In this document: piece by piece, positions 1-4,966 of the stretch
How positions within the stretch are numbered: position 1 is the first letter of the stretch
Layout of the letters: each line of letters starts with the position of its first letter
From: Betaproteobacteria bacterium
GTDB taxonomy: Bacteria > Pseudomonadota > Gammaproteobacteria > Burkholderiales > SG8-41
Direction: 5' to 3'
Assembly (NCBI GenBank): GCA_021414185.1
Contig: JAIOOZ010000577.1
Coordinates: 1-7,148, forward strand
Length of the DNA: 7,148 nucleotides
Notes under the pieces: model-generated
Seen by the model: only the letters and a program-made list of their open reading frames with translations
Told to the model about the DNA's origin: nothing
Database searches by the model: none
Program-made: the position numbers and the translations under genes

Positions 1-303
1 ATCGGTGAGCGATTCGAACATCACGGTGGTCGGATCGATGTAGGCGGCGACGTCGGCGAAGCGCACGCTGTTGCGGCCGCGCGTGAGATTGATGTCGCGC
101 TGCTGGCGCACGACCGCGTAACCCGGTATGGCCTGGCCGCGCCCGCCATTGCGATAGACCTCGGGTGAAATCGCGCCGGGCTGTGCCGTGCTGTAGATGG
201 TGAGCGCGTTGCCGCTGGTTTCCGCTTCGCTGGCCGCCTGGGTGAGGCCCACGGCGAGCGCTGTGGCGAGCGAGCACAGGCCCAATTGGGTGGATTTTTT
301 CAT
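1..303 (-). CDS. DUF4139-type exported protein, N-terminal part (truncated by window edge)
   Basis: This reading frame starts at the ATG complementary to 301-303 and runs off the left edge, giving 101 residues. The start is supported by a GGAG ribosome binding site (complement of 311-314) seven bases upstream. Residues 1-24 form a typical Sec signal peptide: MKK, a hydrophobic core (LGLCSLATALAVGL), then TQAAS with likely cleavage near residue 23 or 24. The mature part contains ALTIYSTAQPGAISPEVY (33-50), GYAVVRQQRDINLTRGRNSVRF (61-82) and a segment ending IDPTTVMFESLTD. From memory this matches the opening of proteobacterial DUF4139 domain proteins, a family of unknown function predicted to be periplasmic or surface-exposed. 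Only the first part is visible, so the C-terminal domain that defines the family cannot be checked. The gene is transcribed divergently from the plus-strand cluster. The coding call is confident and the family name is moderately so. Confidence 0.72.
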   Translation of the reverse strand, partial: MKKSTQLGLCSLATALAVGLTQAASEAETSGNALTIYSTAQPGAISPEVYRNGGRGQAIPGYAVVRQQRDINLTRGRNSVRFADVAAYIDPTTVMFESLTD

Positions 304-572
304 TGAATGTCTCCGTAAAGTTGATCAAATGGCTGGTTTGCGACTGGCGGTTTAAACGGCGCAGCGGCGCGGAAGGGGTTAAGCGCGGGGGCGCAGAAAC
401 GGGGCGTTGCGCGCAAAAGCGGGTGTTGGCGGTGCATTCGCCCGCAAATACAGGTAATCCTTGATTTAAACGGTAAAAATCTATAACCTAATCAACCCCA
501 TGCCGGTGTTTTTAACGTAACTGCGCGTAATAGCGGCCGGCGAATTAATATCAACTGTGGACAGAGGTAACG
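304..572. other. Divergent intergenic region between the DUF4139-type gene and the DUF883 gene
   Basis: No convincing gene lies here. The left part (about 340-440) is GC-rich and the right part (about 445-555) is AT-rich, as expected for promoter DNA. The nine-base word TTTAAACGG occurs twice in direct orientation, at 351-359 and 465-473; the first copy sits in a GTTTAAAC palindrome. The region must carry the promoter of the minus-strand gene and of the rightward cluster. No hairpin with a T-tract was seen. Confidence 0.6.
461..487 (+). promoter_or_regulatory. Candidate promoter of the yqjD-like cluster
   Basis: TTGATT at 461-466 could be a -35 box and TATAAC at 482-487 a -10 box, but the 15-base spacer is short of the 16-18 optimum. 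The -10 sits in TCTATAACCTAA, which resembles the extended -10 preferred by the stationary-phase sigma factor RpoS. That would fit E. coli yqjD, which is RpoS-dependent. This is inference from motif shape only; the start site is unmapped. Confidence 0.35.
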
Positions 573-884
573 ATGAGCGCCGAAGCAAATGTTTCCAAGG
601 ACAAACTGGTTCAGGATTTCCGCACGGTGGTCGCGGATGCCGAAGAACTGCTCAAAGCAACCGCCAGCCAGGCCGGCGAGAAAGTCGCCGTGGCTCGCGA
701 GCGCATCCAGGACAGCCTGCATCAGGCCAAAGTCAAACTGGCTGAAGCCGAGGATGTCATCGTCCAGCGCAGCAAGCAGGCAGCGCGCGCGACCGACGAT
801 TACGTGCGCGAGAATCCGTGGCAGGCAGTGGGTGCCGCGGCTGGAGTCGGTCTGGTCATCGGATTGCTGATCGGCCGCCGCTAG
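573..884 (+). CDS. DUF883 family (YqjD/ElaB-like) C-tail-anchored membrane protein
   Basis: This 103-residue protein matches the ElaB/YqjD/DUF883 family in size and design. Residues about 8-80 are a long, charged, alanine-rich amphipathic helix (KLVQDFRTVVADAEELLKAT onward). They are followed by the family hallmark ENPWQAVGAAAGVGLVIGLLIGRR at 80-103, a single C-terminal membrane anchor ending in a glycine-rich GLLIGRR motif. E. coli YqjD and ElaB are inner-membrane proteins that bind ribosomes through the N-terminal part and are made in stationary phase. Transfer of that role to this protein is inferred from family. The ATG at 573 has an AGAGG ribosome binding site at 563-567 with a five-base spacer. 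An overlapping frame starting at 557 was rejected because it lacks family motifs. It is the first gene of the cluster; the next start lies four bases after its stop, suggesting coupled translation. Confidence 0.92.
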   Translation: MSAEANVSKDKLVQDFRTVVADAEELLKATASQAGEKVAVARERIQDSLHQAKVKLAEAEDVIVQRSKQAARATDDYVRENPWQAVGAAAGVGLVIGLLIGRR

Positions 885-888
885 CCTT

Positions 889-1287
889 ATGGCCGGCGCA
901 GATTCCACCGCCGGTGCCGCCCGCACGGGCGGGTTGTTAAGTTCCGTCAAAAAGCTCGTCGCCACGATCGTGGCGATCGTGCAGACGCGCCTCGAACTGC
1001 TGGCGAACGAACTGCACGCTGAGCGCCAGCGCATCGCCCAGATGCTGATGCTGGGCGTTGCAGCGGTTTTTTTTCTCGCTTTCGGCTTCTTGCTGCTGAC
1101 GTTTCTGGTGATTGCCTTGTTCTGGGACACCAACCGCCTGCTTGCGATCGGCGGTTTCGCGGTGCTGTATCTGGCGGTCGGCGCCGCACTTGCCGCAGCG
1201 GCGCGCGGGCGTGCCGCGGCCGGCACGCGTTTGTTTGAGGCGAGCCTCGGCGAACTGAAGAAAGACCGCGATAGATTGTCAGTGTGA
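889..1287 (+). CDS. YqjE-like / phage holin family (Phage_holin_3_6) membrane protein
   Basis: This 132-residue protein has the layout of the YqjE-like proteins that databases name 'phage holin family protein'. It has a short N-terminal stretch and an amphipathic helix VKKLVATIVAIVQTRLELLANELHAERQRI (20-49), with the TRLELLANEL motif typical of the family. Two membrane segments follow at about 52-77 and 84-106, joined by a short loop (FWDTNR), then a charged C-terminal tail (LFEASLGELKKDRDRLS). The holin label is historical: with YqjD and YqjK neighbours and no phage genes, this is a chromosomal housekeeping membrane protein of unknown function. The ATG follows the previous stop by four bases with no clear ribosome binding site, suggesting reinitiation. 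Its TGA overlaps the GTG start of the next gene by four bases (GTGA). An 18-base perfect palindrome lies within the gene at 959-976. Confidence 0.88.
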   Translation: MAGADSTAGAARTGGLLSSVKKLVATIVAIVQTRLELLANELHAERQRIAQMLMLGVAAVFFLAFGFLLLTFLVIALFWDTNRLLAIGGFAVLYLAVGAALAAAARGRAAAGTRLFEASLGELKKDRDRLSV

Positions 1288-1586
1288 AGCGCGGCGATTC
1301 AACCATCGAGAACCTGCTTCAGCGCGAGAGATTGGTCGCGTTGTGCGCGGCTCAGCGCGACGAGCTCGCGGCACTGACGCAGCGGCTTGACGGGCCGATC
1401 AAAGTCGCCGATCGCGGCATCGCCGGCGTGCAGTATCTGCGCGCACATCCGCTGCTGCTCGGCGCGCTGGTCGCCGTGGGGACGGTAACGCAGCGGCGCG
1501 GACTGTGGAAATGGGCGCAGCGCGGGTTTGTGGCGTGGCGTGCTTATCGCGCCTTCGGCAAATCCGGTTCGAGGTCCTTTTTTTAG
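1284..1586 (+). CDS. YqjK-like protein
   Basis: This 100-residue protein starts at a GTG that overlaps the stop of the yqjE-like gene (GTGA, 1284-1287), the usual sign of coupled translation. Its N-terminal half is a charged helix, ENLLQRERLVALCAAQRDELAALTQRL (9-35). The second half holds VADRGIAGVQYLRAHPLLLGALVAVGTV (41-68), a single weak membrane segment with the conserved-looking RAHP(L) turn, and then a basic and aromatic tail, RRGLWKWAQRGFVAWRAYRAF (71-91). This matches what I recall of YqjK-like proteins, and the D-E-K order of the E. coli yqj cluster supports the name. The function is unknown. The last codons are TTT TTT TAG, giving a seven-T run at 1578-1584 that ends in the stop codon; see the finding on possible frameshifting into the next gene. 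Confidence 0.8.
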   Translation: MKRGDSTIENLLQRERLVALCAAQRDELAALTQRLDGPIKVADRGIAGVQYLRAHPLLLGALVAVGTVTQRRGLWKWAQRGFVAWRAYRAFGKSGSRSFF

Positions 1587-1606
1587 GCGTCCGCGGGCAG
1601 AACTGC

Positions 1607-1939
1607 ATGGAAGATCCCTCGCGCATAGCCAAATTCCGCACCGCCAGCGTAATTGCGTATCGCTCGATACGCGACCTGACCGAACGCGAAAAGAAACATC
1701 TGCTCAGCGAAATATTGCAGGTCAGGGGGCTGATGCCGCTCCTGATGAAGCCGCGCAACAAGCAATTGTGGACGACGGAGGACAAGGAAGAGCTGAAGGT
1801 GCATCTGCGGCGCCTTTCCAATATCAGCCCGTACCTGATCGTGCTTGCCTTGCCGGGTTCTTTCCTGATGTTGCCGGCGCTTGCGTGGTGGCTCGACCGG
1901 CGGCGCAACCGGCAGCAACCGGCGGCGCCGACTACCTAG
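1607..1939 (+). CDS. Small LETM1-region-like membrane protein, function unknown
   Basis: I take the ATG at 1607 as the start, giving 110 residues. The frame is open back to an ATG at 1505, but the extra 34 residues overlap the yqjK-like gene and look like out-of-frame translation. The protein has a basic N-terminus, the segment LTEREKKHLLSEILQVRGLMPLLMKPRNKQLW (24-55), a charged helix TTEDKEELKVHLRRLSNI (56-73), a hydrophobic stretch SPYLIVLALPGSFLMLPALAWWL (74-96) and a basic tail with a Pro/Ala-rich end. The order 'RE(K)KxLL…, LMP, hydrophobic PG…LLP' recalls the N-terminal part of the mitochondrial LETM1 ribosome-binding region, though by eye only and at low identity. It starts 20 bases after the yqjK-like stop and has no good ribosome binding site, so coupling or frameshifting may feed it. 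Gene call fairly sure, family tentative. Confidence 0.72.
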   Translation: MEDPSRIAKFRTASVIAYRSIRDLTEREKKHLLSEILQVRGLMPLLMKPRNKQLWTTEDKEELKVHLRRLSNISPYLIVLALPGSFLMLPALAWWLDRRRNRQQPAAPTT

Positions 1940-1983
1940 TACAACTATAACGAGATGGGTCCACTGGCCGCGGGAGGTCGCGC

Positions 1984-2502
1984 ATGAGTTTGGATCGTAA
2001 AGTGATCGAGCCCGAGTTGAAGCTGCTGGGCAGCGGCAGCGCGTTTCAGGCGCAGCTGCTCGCCATGCTGCAGGGCAGCCAGTTTTTCGGCGATTTTCCC
2101 GCGGCGGAAATCGAGACGCTTACCAAATATGTGCAGGCCTACAGCGTCGCTCCCGGCACCGTCATATTCCGCGAGAGCGACCGCGGCGGCTTCATGTGCC
2201 TGGTGATCGAAGGCGGCGCGGAGATATTCAAGCAGGATGCCAAGTATGGCAGCAAGCGCATCGGCCAGATCGAGCCCGGCAAGACAATAGGCGAGATGGC
2301 GCTGGTCGACGGCGAGCCGCGTTCGGCGACCTGCATTTGTCCGCAGCAATCGACACTGGTAATGCTGACGCGCGAGCAGTTCGTGCGCATCATCCGTGAG
2401 CATCCGGCTTTGAGCGTGAATATTCTGCTCAAGATAGTCACCATGATGAGCCGGCGGTTGCGCCAGACCAGCGGGCAGCTGGTCGACTACCTGCAGGACT
2501 GA
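1984..2502 (+). CDS. Stand-alone cyclic nucleotide-binding domain protein
   Basis: This 172-residue protein is a single cNMP-binding (Crp-type) beta-barrel domain. Residues 33-60 (FFGDFPAAEIETLTKYVQAYSVAPGTVIF) give the entry helices and first strands. LVIEGGAEIF (73-82) is the typical 'hLhxGxhxh' strand. GKTIGEMALVDGEPRSAT (99-116) is the phosphate-binding cassette, with Glu104 and Arg113 at the positions that hold the ribose and cyclic phosphate in CRP and PKA, so ligand binding looks intact. After the C-helix (TREQFVRIIREHPALSVNILLKIVTMMSRRLRQT) the protein ends: there is no helix-turn-helix, so it is not a DNA-binding Crp homologue. The ATG at 1984 has a strong GGGAGG site at 1972-1977, six bases upstream. 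It may act as a ligand-sensing partner of another protein, possibly the DUF2726-like neighbour; this is inference. The ligand is unknown. Confidence 0.92.
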   Translation: MSLDRKVIEPELKLLGSGSAFQAQLLAMLQGSQFFGDFPAAEIETLTKYVQAYSVAPGTVIFRESDRGGFMCLVIEGGAEIFKQDAKYGSKRIGQIEPGKTIGEMALVDGEPRSATCICPQQSTLVMLTREQFVRIIREHPALSVNILLKIVTMMSRRLRQTSGQLVDYLQD

Positions 2503-2511
2503 GCTCGCTCC

Positions 2512-3093
2512 ATGTGGTACCTGATCGGTCTGGTGTGGATCGCGGCGATGGTCTTCATCGTTACGAGATATAACCGCAAGCAACGCAAGCGCAGTAGCGA
2601 GCGCACCGTGCAAATGGAAGCATTGCTGGCCGACCTCAAGGCCAATCCCCGCGCGGTGATCGACGCATTGGAGAAGCCTGCTGCGCCCCCCACACCGGCC
2701 GCGGCGGCAGTCGCGGAATTCAGCAAGAAGCCGCGCCTGCTGCCGCAGTCTTCGGCGCTGCTCTATTACGTTTTCAGGACGGGCCTGCCGGACCACGAAA
2801 TTTTCGCCGGCGTGGCATTGACCGATGTTGTCGAGATTGCGACGGCATCGAGCGGACTGCCGCGCGAGCAGATGGAGCGCAAACTGGTGCAGCAACGCCT
2901 CGACCTGGTGGTCTGCAACAAGCAGCTCGAAGTGGTCGCGGCAGTGCTGGTGCGGAATTTCACGCCGGGCCCACAGACCGAAGGCGAACAATTTGCTACC
3001 CGCTGTCTGCAGGCCGCCAATATCCGCGTGTTGAGCATCGATCCCGCGGCGCCGCCGCGCCACCATCAGGTTCATGCACTGATCTATGGCTGA
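2512..3093 (+). CDS. Membrane-anchored DUF2726-like protein, probable degenerate PD-(D/E)XK fold
   Basis: This 193-residue protein starts nine bases after the cNMP-binding gene. Residues 2-20 (YLIGLVWIAAMVFIVTRY) form one N-terminal membrane segment followed by a basic patch (NRKQRKR), so the rest should be cytoplasmic. A linker rich in Pro and Ala (56-68) leads to a globular part. RLLPQSSALLYYVFRTGLPDHEIFAGVALTDVVEI (75-109) resembles the 'L(L)t..E..fy..L…h.VfaqV.l..ll' start of DUF2726. QRLDLVVCNKQLEVVAAVLV (128-147) corresponds to its 'vDFvl…p.aVIELDD' strand pair, and CLQAANIRVLSIDP (165-178) to its 'L.aaGIpvlr' end. DUF2726 belongs to the restriction-endonuclease-like fold group. Here Asp131 remains, but the acidic residues expected in the second strand are replaced (AAVLVRN), so nuclease activity is doubtful. 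No clear ribosome binding site precedes the ATG, suggesting coupling to the upstream gene. Confidence 0.8.
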   Translation: MWYLIGLVWIAAMVFIVTRYNRKQRKRSSERTVQMEALLADLKANPRAVIDALEKPAAPPTPAAAAVAEFSKKPRLLPQSSALLYYVFRTGLPDHEIFAGVALTDVVEIATASSGLPREQMERKLVQQRLDLVVCNKQLEVVAAVLVRNFTPGPQTEGEQFATRCLQAANIRVLSIDPAAPPRHHQVHALIYG

Positions 3094-3118
3094 ACCGCTG
3101 GTGTCGATCCGCTGATGT

Positions 3119-3148
3119 TTTGCGGGCAACGCGCCATGCGGCCGCAAA
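3119..3148 (+). promoter_or_regulatory. Hairpin-forming inverted repeat just upstream of earP
   Basis: TTTGCGG at 3119-3125 is the exact reverse complement of CCGCAAA at 3142-3148, and a small CGC/GCG pair (3130-3132 with 3138-3140) can stack inside the loop. It sits in the 64-base gap before earP, ending nine bases before the start codon. There is no T-tract, so it is not a standard terminator. It could influence earP translation or processing of a joint transcript, or be chance. Confidence 0.3.
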
Positions 3149-3157
3149 CGGATATCA

Positions 3158-4300
3158 ATGACGCGCACCTGGGACATTTTCTGCTCGGTCGTCGATAACT
3201 ACGGCGATATCGGCGTCTGCTGGCGGCTGGCGCGCCAGTTGTCGTCGGAGTTGGGACAGTCCGTTCGCTTGTGGGTCGATGACCTTGCGAGTTTTCGGCG
3301 CGTTTGCCGCGACGTCGATCCCGCGCTGGAAATTCAGCAGGTATACGGCGTTGAAGTCTGGCATTGGAGCGAGGCAATGGCGGCCGTGCAACCCGCCGAC
3401 ATCGTGATCGAAGGCTTCGGCGTCCGCCTGCCGGACAATTACCTCGCCGCAATGGCTGAGCGCAGGCCACGCCCGGTGTGGATTAACCTGGAACATCTGA
3501 GTGCCGAACCGTGGGTCGAAGGCTGCCACGGCCTGCCGTCGCCACATCCGGCGCTGCCGCTCGTCAAACATTTTTTCTTTCCCGGTTTCACTGCGGCGAC
3601 TGGCGGCCTGCTGATCGAACGCGAACTTGTTCAGGCGCGCGACGCATTCCAATCCAATGCCGGCGCGATCGCCGGTTTCCGGAATGGACTTGGCATAACG
3701 TCCGGCGCAGACGGCGCGCTGTGCGTATCGCTTTTTTGTTACAACAATGCCGCGCTGCCTGCGCTCGTAGCTGAGTGGTCTGCAGGTGAGTTGCCCATCG
3801 TATGCATGGTGCCCGCGGGCAGGGCGCTTGATCAGTTGTCCGCTATCGTCGGCCACCGCATAGAGCCGGGATCATGCACGGTGAGAGACAAGCTGACGAT
3901 AGCCGCCATTCCTTTTCTGGATATCGACCAGTACGACCGCCTGCTGTGGGCATGCGACGTGAATTTCGTGCGCGGCGAAGATTCGTTCGTGCGCGCGCAG
4001 TGGGCGGCGCGCCCCTTGGTATGGCAGGCCTACGTGCAAAAAGAAGACGCCCATATTGCCAAACAGGCGGCGTTTGTAGACCGCTACGTCGACGGGTTGG
4101 ATGAACCGACGGCTACCGCGATGCGTTCGATCCATACGGCATGGAACCGACAGTCTCCCGAGATCGCGCGATGCTGGAGGGCGTTCATGGCCCGGCGCCA
4201 GGCCGCGGCAGTGCACGCACAGGCTTGGGCAGGGCGTCTCGCCGGTGGCGGCAATCTGGCAATCAAACTGGCCGAATTCTGCCGGAATCGGCTAGAATAG
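3158..4300 (+). CDS. earP: EarP: protein-arginine rhamnosyltransferase modifying EF-P
   Basis: EarP is a GT-B fold inverting glycosyltransferase that moves L-rhamnose from dTDP-beta-L-rhamnose to Arg32 of EF-P in the cytoplasm. The 380-residue length fits the family. The N-terminal motif WDIFCSVVDNYGDIGVCWRLARQL (5-28) carries Asp13 and Asp17, the pair shown to matter in characterised EarP proteins. The C-terminal nucleotide-sugar site is seen as CDVNFVRGEDSFVRAQWA (266-283), with Arg272, Glu274 and Asp275, followed by PLVWQAYVQKEDAHIAK (286-302). SLFCYNN (191-197) supplies the aromatic residue region that packs on the thymine base. All key residues appear intact, so the enzyme should be active. 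The start is the ATG at 3158 behind a weak CGGA; nothing upstream in frame looks better. The gene directly precedes its substrate gene efp, 32 bases apart, which is the usual arrangement and makes the call very secure. Confidence 0.97.
   Translation: MTRTWDIFCSVVDNYGDIGVCWRLARQLSSELGQSVRLWVDDLASFRRVCRDVDPALEIQQVYGVEVWHWSEAMAAVQPADIVIEGFGVRLPDNYLAAMAERRPRPVWINLEHLSAEPWVEGCHGLPSPHPALPLVKHFFFPGFTAATGGLLIERELVQARDAFQSNAGAIAGFRNGLGITSGADGALCVSLFCYNNAALPALVAEWSAGELPIVCMVPAGRALDQLSAIVGHRIEPGSCTVRDKLTIAAIPFLDIDQYDRLLWACDVNFVRGEDSFVRAQWAARPLVWQAYVQKEDAHIAKQAAFVDRYVDGLDEPTATAMRSIHTAWNRQSPEIARCWRAFMARRQAAAVHAQAWAGRLAGGGNLAIKLAEFCRNRLE
4293..4298 (+). promoter_or_regulatory. Candidate -10 element for an efp promoter
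   Basis: TAGAAT, one mismatch from TATAAT, lies over the last codons of earP and 35 bases before the efp ATG. The upstream region offers only a poor -35 (TGGCCG at 4269-4274, 18-base spacer). A separate efp promoter here would let EF-P be made in excess over its modifying enzyme, which is expected for an abundant translation factor. Inference from sequence only. Confidence 0.35.
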
Positions 4301-4332
4301 CGGCCTTTTAGCCTTTTTGCAGCGGGAAAACC

Positions 4333-4887
4333 ATGAAAATCGCACAGGAAATCAGGGCCGGCAACGTGATCATGCTCGGCAAGGACCCGATGGTCGTGCA
4401 GAAGGCCGAGTTCTCCAAATCCGGCCGCAACGCGTCGGTCGTGAAAATGAAAATGCGCAATCTGCTGACGGGCGCGCCGACGGAGAGCGTTTACCGCGCC
4501 GACGACAAGTTCGACATGGTGGTGCTCGAGCGCAAGGAAGTCACGTTCTCGTACTACGCCGATCCCATGTACGTGTTCATGGACAGCGAATTCAACCAGC
4601 ATGAAATCGAGAAAGACAACATGGGCGAAGCGCTCAACTATCTCGATGAAGGCATGCCGTGCGAAGTCGTGTTCTACAACGAACGCGCGATTTCGGTAAT
4701 CATTCCGCAGTCGCTCGAACGCGAAATCGAATACACCGAGCCGGCCATCCGCGGCGACACTTCGGGCAAGGTGCTGAAGCCAGCCAAGCTCAAGACCGGA
4801 TTTATCATCCAGGTGCCGTTATTTTGCGCGACCGGCGACAAGATCGAAATCGATACCCGCACTGGCGAGTACCGCCGCCGCGTGTAA
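4333..4887 (+). CDS. efp: Elongation factor P, arginine-32 (EarP-modified) type
   Basis: EF-P binds between the ribosomal P and E sites and speeds peptide-bond formation at polyproline stretches. The 184-residue protein is full length with all three domains: a KOW-like domain I (about 1-63), OB domain II (about 64-127) and OB domain III (about 128-184). The modified loop of domain I reads FSKSGRNASVVKMK (27-40) and places Arg32 at the tip. This is the form rhamnosylated by EarP, not the lysine form modified by EpmA/EpmB. The C-terminal signature LKTGFIIQVPLFCATGDKIEIDTRTGEY (154-181) fits the EF-P signature. The start ATG follows GCGGGA at 4322-4327, and an earlier overlapping frame beginning at 4317 is out of frame and rejected. 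The neighbouring earP upstream confirms the modification type. A strong terminator follows. Confidence 0.99.
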   Translation: MKIAQEIRAGNVIMLGKDPMVVQKAEFSKSGRNASVVKMKMRNLLTGAPTESVYRADDKFDMVVLERKEVTFSYYADPMYVFMDSEFNQHEIEKDNMGEALNYLDEGMPCEVVFYNERAISVIIPQSLEREIEYTEPAIRGDTSGKVLKPAKLKTGFIIQVPLFCATGDKIEIDTRTGEYRRRV

Positions 4888-4904
4888 CGATACCGGCTCC
4901 AGTT

Positions 4905-4936
4905 AAAACGCCACCTTCGGGTGGCGTTTTTATTTT
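4905..4936. terminator. Rho-independent terminator after efp, possibly bidirectional
   Basis: A seven-base GC-rich stem (CGCCACC 4909-4915 with GGTGGCG 4920-4926) closes the very stable TTCG tetraloop at 4916-4919. It is followed by TTTTTATTTT (4927-4936), a good U-tract for the plus strand. The flanking AAAA (4905-4908) lengthens the stem and serves as a shorter U-tract for the minus strand. It lies 18 bases after the efp stop and 31 bases before the end of the converging MmgE/PrpD gene, so it probably stops transcription from both sides. Confidence 0.93.
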
Positions 4937-4966
4937 GCGGGTACCGCTACCGGCCCGTGCCGCATT

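Noticed and set aside
1067..1074. Eight-T run in the yqjE-like gene as a slippage site
   Set aside because: It encodes Phe-Phe within a membrane segment, and no meaningful alternative frame continues from it, so it is most simply codon choice.
492..1226. 244-codon minus-strand open frame across the yqjD-like and yqjE-like genes
   Set aside because: Its translation is low-complexity Ala/Arg/Ser-rich, and it covers two well-supported genes and the promoter gap.
889..1287. Holin-named gene as evidence for a prophage
   Set aside because: The family name is misleading: YqjE-like proteins are chromosomal, and no endolysin, structural, integrase or attachment-site sequence is present.
1505..1606. 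Upstream ATG at 1505 as the start of the LETM1-like gene
   Set aside because: The extra 34 residues overlap the yqjK-like coding sequence out of frame, lack a ribosome binding site and do not resemble a signal or domain. They matter only if frameshifting occurs near 1584.
1897..1930. Near-tandem AACCGGC-type repeats at the end of the LETM1-like gene
   Set aside because: Only about three imperfect ten-base units in a low-complexity Arg/Gln/Pro/Ala tail; too short and degenerate to call a repeat element or CRISPR.
1945..3177. 410-codon open frame on the minus strand across the cNMP-binding and DUF2726-like genes
   Set aside because: It lies opposite two genes with recognisable domains. Its translation is rich in His, Arg, Gln and Leu with no motif, which is typical of an antisense frame kept open by GC-rich codon bias.
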